Below, in pieces: positions 1 through 4,272 of a DNA stretch of 7,316 bases. The notes under the pieces were generated by a model. It saw nothing but the letters and a program-made list of their open reading frames with translations. It ran no database searches and had not been told where the DNA came from. This stretch comes from Planctomycetota bacterium. GTDB lineage: Bacteria; Planctomycetota; Phycisphaerae; WQYP01. The stretch is from positions 1 to 7,316 of the forward strand of contig JAJZEY010000586.1 in NCBI GenBank assembly GCA_021805585.1. The letters run 5' to 3'. Each line of letters opens with the position of its first letter. Within the stretch, counting starts at the first letter, position 1. Both the position numbers and the translations under genes were made by a program.

Positions 1-19
1 CGCGCCGCAGCCGCGGACC

Positions 20-454
20 ATGGAATTCAATCGAATTCTTGTGGCAATTGATGCCAGCCTGCCGGCGGTTCGCGCGCTGGAAACCGCTGATTCAATGGCC
101 AAGGACTTGGGCGCGGCTCTGGCGGTTGTGCATGTGATTGACGCATCTCCCGTGCCGATCGACGAATCACCCGATGTCTCCACGCGCGGTTTCGCGGCTA
201 TCGAACGTGAATCGATGGATTTGTGCAATCGCCTGCTGGCCAGAATAGATCGGTCGAATGTCCAGCTATTTTTGCGGCGTGGCAGCCCGCCGATGGAAAT
301 TATGCAAACCGCGTCCGAATGGAAGGCAAAACTTATCATAATGGGAAGCCACGGGCGCAGCCGCCCGGGCAAGTTCTTTCTGGGAACCACCGTGGAGGCG
401 GTTCTGCGGGAAGCGACCTGCCCGGTAATGGCCGTGGGCGATACCCCGCCCTGA
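20..454 (+). CDS. Universal stress protein, UspA family, ATP-binding type
   Basis: Single-domain cytoplasmic universal stress protein of 144 residues, the usual length for the family. The N-terminus (NRILVAIDAS, residues 4-13) is the first strand of the Usp alpha/beta fold, with D11 at the usual nucleotide-contact position. Near the C-terminus the motif G-2x-G-9x-G-(S/T) is intact (G109, G112, G122, T123), followed by the closing strand CPVMAV; this is the signature of ATP-binding Usp proteins of the MJ0577 type. Known for the family: ATP or AMP binding and a role in stress survival, with partners mostly unknown. ATG at 20 puts the domain exactly at the N-terminus, but only 19 bases lie upstream, no Shine-Dalgarno is visible, and the frame is open to the window edge, so an extension or an upstream domain cannot be excluded. 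The gene stands alone, 246 bases ahead of the next gene. The identity is firm; the physiological role is not known. Confidence 0.93.
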   Translation: MEFNRILVAIDASLPAVRALETADSMAKDLGAALAVVHVIDASPVPIDESPDVSTRGFAAIERESMDLCNRLLARIDRSNVQLFLRRGSPPMEIMQTASEWKAKLIIMGSHGRSRPGKFFLGTTVEAVLREATCPVMAVGDTPP

Positions 455-460
455 AGCATA

Positions 461-481
461 CCCGCGAATTTTTATTGCGGG
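461..481 (+). terminator. Possible hairpin at the end of the usp transcript
   Basis: Inverted repeat CCCGCGA / TTGCGGG (7 pairs, one of them G-U) around a 7-base AT-rich loop, beginning 6 bases after the usp stop codon. No T-tract follows, so it is not a textbook intrinsic terminator. It may be a transcript-end or stabilising structure. Confidence 0.35.
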
Positions 482-569
482 GAAAAGATGCTGAAATTAT
501 TTGAGAACCGGGCCGGCGCACGACCGAATCAAAGCTTTCTCCACAGCGACTGGCCGCAATTTGATATTC

Positions 570-578
570 TGCTAAAAT
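570..578 (+). promoter_or_regulatory. Candidate extended -10 promoter for the Trm112-type gene
   Basis: TGCTAAAAT combines an extended -10 TGn with TAAAAT, which matches the TATAAT consensus at 5 of 6 positions. No good -35 lies at the normal spacing (the sequence near 550 is CTGGCC), as is usual for extended -10 promoters. Transcription would start near 585 and give a leader of about 115 bases before the gene at 701. The element overlaps a small inverted repeat, CTGCT / AGCAG (569-585). Confidence 0.35.
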
Positions 579-622
579 TCAGCAGCGTAAGGGAGTAAGA
601 TTTTCCGGTGCAAGGGGCTGAT

Positions 623-671
623 CGCCGCCGGGCCGATCGGGCTTCATTGCGATTGAATATCACCGGCGGCG
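623..671 (+). promoter_or_regulatory. GC-only 9-bp stem in the leader of the Trm112-type gene
   Basis: CGCCGCCGG (623-631) is perfectly complementary to CCGGCGGCG (663-671), with a 31-base loop that itself contains the palindrome CCGATCGG (633-640). The stem lies inside the predicted 5' leader and ends 14 bases before the ribosome binding site AAAGGA. A nine-pair all-GC stem would be stable in RNA. Whether it regulates translation, protects the transcript or is incidental cannot be told from one sequence. Confidence 0.4.
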
Positions 672-685
672 GAACCGACCGGCAC

Positions 686-691
686 AAAGGA
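686..691 (+). promoter_or_regulatory. Ribosome binding site deciding the Trm112 start at 701
   Basis: AAAGGA lies 9 bases before ATG 701. An in-frame GTG at 608 would add 31 mostly arginine- and glycine-rich residues encoded by the structured leader and not seen in the family, so 701 is preferred even though GGGAG (591-595) sits upstream of 608. Confidence 0.65.
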
Positions 692-700
692 ATACTGCCC

Positions 701-913
701 ATGCTTGACGATGCAATCCGGCACTTACTGGTTTGCCCGCTGACACGCAGCAAACTTACTCAAGAGGGCGATTTTCTGGTTGCGCAAGTTGGCGGAATGC
801 GTTATCCGATTGTGGATGGCATCCCCGTTCTGGTGGCGGAACAGGCGGTACTTCCGGAAGGAATCGTATCGCTTGCGGAATTCAAGGAAAAGTTCAAAGA
901 CAAAATACCGTAA
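701..913 (+). CDS. Trm112 family protein (UPF0434/YcaR-like)
   Basis: Small protein of 70 residues; E. coli YcaR has about 60. The family core is visible: the N-terminal helix and strand leading to LLVCPLTRSKL (residues 9-19), then the signature YPIVDGIPVLV (residues 35-45), followed by a lysine-rich tail (FKEKFKDKIP). In eukaryotes and archaea Trm112 is an obligate partner that stabilises and activates methyltransferases acting on tRNA, rRNA and release factor; the role of the bacterial homologues is less clear. Only one cysteine (C12) is present, so the zinc-ribbon form of the fold is not complete here, as in many bacterial members. The gene is followed by a convergent neighbour 78 bases away and shows no operon partner, so context does not point to a particular methyltransferase. 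The start is set by AAAGGA at 686-691. Confidence 0.9.
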   Translation: MLDDAIRHLLVCPLTRSKLTQEGDFLVAQVGGMRYPIVDGIPVLVAEQAVLPEGIVSLAEFKEKFKDKIP

Positions 914-926
914 GTGGAAGTGTTCA

Positions 927-942
927 ACGCCACGGGGGGCGT
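927..942. terminator. Possible bidirectional hairpin between convergent genes
   Basis: ACGCC (927-931) pairs with GGCGT (938-942) around a 6-base loop, in the 78-base gap between the plus-strand Trm112-type gene and the minus-strand UVR-motif gene. The position is where a shared terminator would be expected, but the stem is short and no T-tract follows on either strand. Confidence 0.25.
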
Positions 943-991
943 CGGTCCTGGTCAAATGCCGCACACTTATTGAGAGTTTGTGTTTTTGCCA

Positions 992-1933
992 TCAGGCAGC
1001 TGACCCGTCTTGAGCGCCATGATTATCGGACTGATTACCCGCCGAGCTGCCCGGCGGTTCCCGCCTGACCCGATTGCGGCTTTCGCGCCGCTGCGGAATC
1101 GAAGAGTTACCGGCGTGAACTTCCCCCGAACTGGCGGCATCAGCGGCATGAAGGGCCATCAATTGGTCCCGCAACGAGGCGGCTTCCTCATAACGTTCAT
1201 GTGAAACTGCCCTTTGCAGTTGCCGATGCAATTCCACGCGTGGATCAGGCGGCAACTGCCGACGGATGTCGCGCATCATGGCAAGGATGGTCTGGGCCTC
1301 CATGGACTTGCGTGCCTCCGGCTGACCATAAGCGGCAATAATTTTTCGCAGGGTGCCCCGCAGGTAAGCCAATGCCGTATTGGCGTAGCCCGCCTCAAGC
1401 GCCACCATTCCCCGTGCCCGGCCCTGCATCATCAGGATATACGGGCGGTATTGTTCCAACTGGTCGCGATCACGTTCCGACGCGGCATATTTTCGGCACA
1501 GATCCAACACATTCAGGTTGTGCTGCGTATCGCGGATTACCGCGTCAAAGCGGCCTAAAATAAACATGCTAAGGTAACGGTGGTAATACAGGGCGGATTC
1601 CTGCCGCAACGCCTGGCAATCACGCGCTATCAATTGGAAATCCTGGTCCGAGCTATGGGCCTTGATGTGGCGGTTAAGCCGCGAAAACTGATAGTCCAGT
1701 TCAGATCGGGAATTGTGCGGACGCCTGCCATCCGGCCGTCCGGAAAGCTCCATCTGCAATACGCCAAGCTCCAGTCGAACCTGAATTTTGCTTTTTCTGT
1801 TACGGCCGCGAATAAGTCGCACGTTGATCTGTCCGGGTTGAAAACTCCAGCCGGCAAGCGCTGCGGAAATATCAAGATTTTCTTTGGATTCGGTGCCTTG
1901 CCGCTGTTTGGTCTGTTTTGGCTGTTTTGCCAT
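992..1933 (-). CDS. UvrB/UvrC (UVR) motif-containing protein of a planctomycete-type family
   Basis: Cytoplasmic protein of 313 residues without signal peptide or membrane segment. After a polar, glutamine-rich N-terminus (1-22) comes a block with W29, PGQINVRLIRG and KIQVRLELGVLQMELSGRPDG (roughly 29-72), which I recall as conserved in planctomycetal proteins of this kind. The middle (about 80-225) is helical, resembling a TPR-like or similar alpha-helical region. One UVR motif follows at about residues 232-262 (VELHRQLQRAVSHERYEEAASLRDQLMAL is a 29-residue stretch in the encoded protein; its key features are the paired L-x-x-A and EEAA-x-LRD-x-L pattern). The tail (265-313) is low complexity and basic. 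In UvrB and UvrC this motif mediates their contact; here the helicase and nuclease domains are absent, so this is not an excision-nuclease subunit. UVR motifs also occur in McsA and ClpC-type proteins, so a protein-protein contact role is the safest inference. The start at 1933 is backed by a strong Shine-Dalgarno. Confidence 0.85.
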   Translation of the reverse strand: MAKQPKQTKQRQGTESKENLDISAALAGWSFQPGQINVRLIRGRNRKSKIQVRLELGVLQMELSGRPDGRRPHNSRSELDYQFSRLNRHIKAHSSDQDFQLIARDCQALRQESALYYHRYLSMFILGRFDAVIRDTQHNLNVLDLCRKYAASERDRDQLEQYRPYILMMQGRARGMVALEAGYANTALAYLRGTLRKIIAAYGQPEARKSMEAQTILAMMRDIRRQLPPDPRVELHRQLQRAVSHERYEEAASLRDQLMALHAADAASSGEVHAGNSSIPQRRESRNRVRREPPGSSAGNQSDNHGAQDGSAA

Positions 1934-1940
1934 GTCATAA

Positions 1941-1946
1941 CCTCCC
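1941..1946 (-). promoter_or_regulatory. Strong ribosome binding site of the UVR-motif gene
   Basis: On the minus strand GGGAGG sits 7 bases before the ATG at 1933. It is the strongest Shine-Dalgarno in the window and fixes the start. Confidence 0.8.
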
Positions 1947-1971
1947 TGAATTTCTAACCCTCGTTAAATAG

Positions 1972-1977
1972 ATTATA
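1972..1977 (-). promoter_or_regulatory. Consensus -10 element of the UVR-motif gene
   Basis: The minus strand reads a perfect TATAAT at 1977-1972, 38 bases before the start codon. Seventeen bases further upstream is GTGCAA, a weak -35 (3 of 6). An A-tract on the minus strand (complement of T9 at 2022-2030) lies further upstream, about where an UP-like AT-rich element could help. Predicted transcript start is near 1965, giving a short leader. Confidence 0.6.
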
Positions 1978-2200
1978 TCCAAGTTTGGAAATGTTGCACG
2001 CGAAACTTTAGAAAAACGCACTTTTTTTTTAGTCCGAAAATAACATAATTTTCAAAACCCCTGGAGCGGTTTGAAAAGCCGTGGTCAAACCGATAATTCC
2101 GCCCCAACCAACCGATGATAAAGTCCACTTTTTTCACCTTCCGATTCAGTGGTTTTGCATAAACTGGCGCGATTCTCGTTTCCCCCAAGCCCGTGCGCAT

Positions 2201-2218
2201 CTTGCCGGCAAGCGCCGG
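2201..2218. repeat. Palindrome and overlapping GC hairpin
   Basis: CTTGCCGGCAAG (2201-2212) is a perfect 12-base palindrome. It overlaps CCGGC-AAGC-GCCGG (2205-2218), a 5-pair stem with a 4-base loop. It may be an operator or a REP-like element; no second copy is seen in the window. Confidence 0.4.
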
Positions 2219-2276
2219 TTTACAAGGGTGTGCCCGTTTACACATCGCCTGGCGGCACAACACGCGGCGGTCCTGG

Positions 2277-2300
2277 CCGGGTAATCCGGATTCAGCCCGG
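2277..2300. repeat. Nested inverted repeat
   Basis: CCGGG (2277-2281) pairs with CCCGG (2296-2300), and the 10-base palindrome AATCCGGATT (2283-2292) lies between them. With the palindrome at 2201-2218 it makes this part of the intergenic region rich in dyad symmetry. Function unknown. Confidence 0.35.
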
Positions 2301-2413
2301 AAAAAGTAGCCCTCCCGGTGGATTTGACCGGACACCACAACCTGGCGGCAAGTGTCTGTCGTACTACGTCATGCGAATCAGTAAAATGCGACATTCCCGG
2401 GCAACTGGAGAAG

Positions 2414-2444
2414 CCGACAATATACAGTTAAAATGGCTTATACT
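2414..2444 (+). promoter_or_regulatory. Candidate promoter of kduI (kdu locus)
   Basis: The -10 is TATACT (2439-2444, 5 of 6 consensus positions) and the best -35 is CCGACA (2414-2419, 4 of 6) at a long spacing of 19 bases. Transcription would begin near 2451, leaving about 100 bases of leader that contain the competing inverted repeats described separately. Confidence 0.45.
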
Positions 2445-2455
2445 ATGTTGCCGAC

Positions 2456-2508
2456 GGTGGCGAAAGTCGCACCAGAAGCGCCATGCTGCGACTTTAACCG
2501 GACGCAGC
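2456..2508 (+). promoter_or_regulatory. Attenuator-like set of competing hairpins in the kduI leader
   Basis: Three stems are possible. Stem A pairs GGT-G-GCGA (2456-2463, one bulged G) with TCGCACC (2467-2473). Stem B pairs AAAGTCGCA (2463-2471) perfectly with TGCGACTTT (2487-2495), nine pairs with a 15-base loop. Stem C pairs GCTGCG (2485-2490) with CGCAGC (2503-2508). A and C can coexist, while B excludes both, the 1:2, 2:3, 3:4 arrangement of attenuators and some riboswitches. No T-tract follows C and the T-run after B is only three bases, so Rho-independent attenuation is not clear. The 9-bp dyad could equally be a DNA operator. No known riboswitch class is recognised. Confidence 0.4.
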
Positions 2509-2540
2509 TTAAGAACCGTTCGCCAAGCGGCAAAGCGTCG

Positions 2541-2546
2541 AAAGGA
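2541..2546 (+). promoter_or_regulatory. Ribosome binding site of kduI
   Basis: AAAGGA lies 5 bases before ATG 2552 and supports this start. Starting at the in-frame ATG 2594 would remove 14 residues and shorten the protein relative to E. coli KduI. Confidence 0.7.
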
Positions 2547-2551
2547 TTTGC

Positions 2552-3382
2552 ATGAAAACAGTTCTCGTTCCGGATGAACGCCGCTACGCAACCATGAACA
2601 GTCGCGATCTTGGAGAAGGCTTTCTGCTTGATTCATTGTTTAATCCCGGTGAAATTAATTTGGCCTGGTGCGACCTGGACCGGGCCATCATCGGATCCGC
2701 AGTCCCGGTGCGTAATACCCTGGCGCTTCAACCGCACGATGTGATGCGCTGTGAAACATTTCTTCAGCGGCGCGAATTGGGAATATTAAACATTGGCGGA
2801 GCCGGACGCATTGAAGTGGATGGCGAATCATTTGAATTGCAAACCACAGATGGTCTTTATGCCGGACTCGGCTGTCGCAAAATTGTCTTTTCCAGCCTCC
2901 ATGCGAATCATCCCGCCAAATTCTATCTGCTTAGTTATCCGGCGCATGTGGCGTATCCAACGGAGGTCATTCGGCATGACTCGATTGTCCCGCTGGAATT
3001 GGGGTCCCCCGCCGGGGCCAATCAGCGAAAACTTTATAAGTATATTCATCCCGATGGCGTGCGAAGCTGCCAACTTGTGATGGGTTTTACCCGCCTGGCA
3101 CCCGGAAGTGTATGGAACACCATGCCGCCGCACACACATTTGCGACGGTCCGAAGTATATCTTTACTTTAATCTTGCACCCGATGCACGTGTGGTGCACC
3201 TTATGGGTCGCAGTGATGAAACCCGTCACCTGATGGTGGCCGATTGCCAGGTGGTTCTTTCACCAGGCTGGTCCATTCATGCCGGTGCGGGAACAACCGC
3301 CTACAGCTTCTGCTGGGGCATGGGCGGGGAAAATCAGGTGTTTGCGGATATGAATACCGTAGCCGTCGCCGATCTTCGCTAA
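2552..3382 (+). CDS. kduI: 5-dehydro-4-deoxy-D-glucuronate isomerase (EC 5.3.1.17)
   Basis: Cytoplasmic cupin-fold isomerase of 276 residues (E. coli KduI has 278). It converts 5-dehydro-4-deoxy-D-glucuronate, the spontaneous rearrangement product of unsaturated uronic acid, into 3-deoxy-D-glycero-2,5-hexodiulosonate in pectin and related polyuronate catabolism. Family landmarks are all present: ERRELG-like QRRELGILNIGGAG (72-85), PAKFYLLSYPAH (121-132), and the metal site in WNTMPPHTH-x4-E, with H194, H196 and E201, plus H243 in WSIHAG. These align with the zinc ligands H196, H198, E203 and H245 of E. coli KduI. The C-terminus ENQVFADMNTVAV-ADLR is also typical. It is the first gene of the kdu locus; kduD follows with only 16 bases between stop and start, so the two are surely cotranscribed. 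The leader carries competing inverted repeats that may regulate it. No key residue is missing. Confidence 0.97.
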   Translation: MKTVLVPDERRYATMNSRDLGEGFLLDSLFNPGEINLAWCDLDRAIIGSAVPVRNTLALQPHDVMRCETFLQRRELGILNIGGAGRIEVDGESFELQTTDGLYAGLGCRKIVFSSLHANHPAKFYLLSYPAHVAYPTEVIRHDSIVPLELGSPAGANQRKLYKYIHPDGVRSCQLVMGFTRLAPGSVWNTMPPHTHLRRSEVYLYFNLAPDARVVHLMGRSDETRHLMVADCQVVLSPGWSIHAGAGTTAYSFCWGMGGENQVFADMNTVAVADLR

Positions 3383-3385
3383 TGT

Positions 3386-3390
3386 GAAAG
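3386..3390 (+). promoter_or_regulatory. Ribosome binding site choosing the kduD start at 3399
   Basis: GAAAG lies 8 bases before ATG 3399, just after the kduI stop codon. The longer frame opens at GTG 3384 but has no Shine-Dalgarno before it, and the extra five residues (MKACS) are absent from E. coli KduD, which begins MILxxFSLxGK as this protein does from 3399. Confidence 0.55.
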
Positions 3391-3398
3391 CCTGTTCA

Positions 3399-4163
3399 AT
3401 GATACTGGATTTATTTTCACTGAAGGGTAAAACCGCACTGGTGACCGGTTGCCGCCGCGGCATTGGCCGGGCCATTGCGACAACGCTGGCCCAAGCTGGC
3501 GCCGACATTATTGGGACGAGTGCCAACCTGGAAGCAGGCAGCGAAGTGGAAGCCGCAGTCCGCAGCGTTGGAAGGCATTTTATCCCATTTCAGGCGGATT
3601 TGGGCCGGCGATCAGCCGTGGAGGGGCTGCTCCGCAATCTGGCGGCACACGCGCCTCCTATCGATATTCTGATCAATAATGCCGGTATCATCAGGCGGCA
3701 ACCCGCGGCCGACCATTCAGACGAAAATTGGGATTCCGTATTGGAAGTGAACCTGACGGCACCGTTTGTGTTAGCGCGTGGCCTGGGACGGGAAATGCTG
3801 ACGCGCAGAAACGGCAAGATCATTTTTATCGCATCCCTGCTTAGTTTTCAGGGGGGCCTGACGGTTCCCGGTTATGCCGCCAGTAAAGGAGGCATTGGGC
3901 AGCTCACCAAGGCATTGGCCAATGAATGGGCCGGGCGGGGCGTGAATGTGAATGCCATCGCACCGGGCTACATAACCACAGACAACACCGCGCCCCTTCG
4001 CGCCGATGAGAAACGCTGCGCCGCAATACTTGAACGCATTCCCGCGGGCCGCTGGGGCACGCCGGAAGATATCGCGGGGGCCGCGCTGTTTCTGGCCAGT
4101 GAAGCCGGCGGTTATGTCCATGGAACCGTTCTTACCGTGGATGGCGGATGGATGGGCCGCTGA
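3399..4163 (+). CDS. kduD: 2-dehydro-3-deoxy-D-gluconate 5-dehydrogenase (EC 1.1.1.127)
   Basis: Short-chain dehydrogenase of 254 residues (E. coli KduD has 253), acting in the cytoplasm. It reduces 3-deoxy-D-glycero-2,5-hexodiulosonate, the product of KduI, to 2-keto-3-deoxy-D-gluconate with NAD(P)H. Visible in order: the cofactor-binding TGCRRGIG (16-23), NNAG (93-96), and the catalytic tetrad N118, S146, Y159 and K163 (YxxxK). KduD-specific stretches are MILDLFSLKGK at the start, ASLLSFQGG (145-153), NEWAGRGVNVNAIAPGY (175-191), RADEKR and IPAGRWG (214-220) and the C-terminal VDGGW, which separate it from generic 3-oxoacyl-ACP reductases. Start at 3399 is preferred over GTG 3384 (see its ribosome binding site). 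It is cotranscribed with kduI. A hairpin follows 13 bases after the stop codon, before the exported hydrolase gene. All catalytic residues are intact. Confidence 0.96.
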   Translation: MILDLFSLKGKTALVTGCRRGIGRAIATTLAQAGADIIGTSANLEAGSEVEAAVRSVGRHFIPFQADLGRRSAVEGLLRNLAAHAPPIDILINNAGIIRRQPAADHSDENWDSVLEVNLTAPFVLARGLGREMLTRRNGKIIFIASLLSFQGGLTVPGYAASKGGIGQLTKALANEWAGRGVNVNAIAPGYITTDNTAPLRADEKRCAAILERIPAGRWGTPEDIAGAALFLASEAGGYVHGTVLTVDGGWMGR

Positions 4164-4176
4164 TGGCGCCCACTCC

Positions 4177-4200
4177 ACCGACCACGGTCGGTCGGTATTT
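4177..4200 (+). terminator. Hairpin plus AT-rich tail between kduD and the hydrolase gene
   Basis: ACCGACC (4177-4183) pairs perfectly with GGTCGGT (4190-4196) around a 6-base loop and is immediately followed by ATTTAATATTAAGTT. A second register with a 4-base loop (4177-4182 with 4187-4192) is also possible. The GC-rich 7-pair stem with a T/A-rich tail is the best intrinsic terminator candidate in the window, although the tail is not a pure T-run. It may end the kduI-kduD transcript fully or only partly, or stabilise its 3' end. Confidence 0.5.
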
Positions 4201-4228
4201 AATATTAAGTTATATATGTTCGTAAGTT

Positions 4229-4257
4229 GTTTTATTCCGACATTTAAAACGTTCCGA
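4229..4257 (+). promoter_or_regulatory. AT-rich dyad and TTCCGA direct repeat upstream of the hydrolase
   Basis: GTTTTA (4229-4234) is the inverse complement of TAAAAC (4245-4250), with a 10-base centre, and TTCCGA occurs twice (4235-4240 and 4252-4257), 17 bases apart. The stretch lies in the 109-base gap before the hydrolase and is the natural place for its own promoter or operator. No good -10/-35 pair is evident, so this is only a candidate site. Confidence 0.3.
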
Positions 4258-4262
4258 AATTT

Positions 4263-4272
4263 GGAGTACTCC
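4263..4272 (+). promoter_or_regulatory. Ribosome binding site within a perfect palindrome
   Basis: GGAG (4263-4266) lies 6 bases before ATG 4273 and decides the start, which then opens directly on a signal peptide. The site is part of the 10-base palindrome GGAGTACTCC abutting the start codon. In-frame starts further upstream (ATG 4216 and those inside kduD) lack a Shine-Dalgarno and would bury the signal peptide. Confidence 0.65.

Larger units (their letters stand above)
1934..2551. other. 618-base divergent intergenic region
   Basis: Lies between the divergently transcribed UVR-motif gene and kduI. Open frames exist on both strands (for example plus 2149-2577 and minus 2146-2394), but their translations have no recognisable domain, are proline-, arginine- and cysteine-rich without pattern, and have no Shine-Dalgarno, so I do not call a gene. 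What it does hold is the minus-strand promoter at its left end, an A5-CGCAC-T9 stretch at 2012-2030, GC-rich palindromes at 2201-2218 and 2277-2300, and the kduI promoter and structured leader at 2414-2546. A degraded gene or a small RNA in 2040-2400 cannot be excluded. Confidence 0.6.

Noticed and set aside
608..700. Extended Trm112 start at GTG 608
   Set aside because: The added 31 residues are encoded by the GC-stem leader, are unlike the family, and AAAGGA is correctly placed for ATG 701.
1580..1957. 125-residue plus-strand frame opposite the UVR-motif gene
   Set aside because: It is antisense to a convincing gene with promoter, ribosome binding site and conserved motifs; it is a shadow frame.
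2012..2030. A5-CGCAC-T9 stretch as an intrinsic terminator
   Set aside because: The stem would be A-T pairs only and there is no plus-strand gene upstream to terminate; it is better seen as AT-rich sequence upstream of the minus-strand promoter.
2149..2577. 142-residue plus-strand frame in the intergenic region
   Set aside because: It has no Shine-Dalgarno, no recognisable domain and an irregular composition, and it runs through the kduI promoter and into the kduI start.
4006..4272. N-terminal extension of the hydrolase frame into kduD (89 extra residues)
   Set aside because: It overlaps kduD in another frame, has no ribosome binding site, and would place the clear signal peptide in the middle of the protein. 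GGAG before ATG 4273 fits better.
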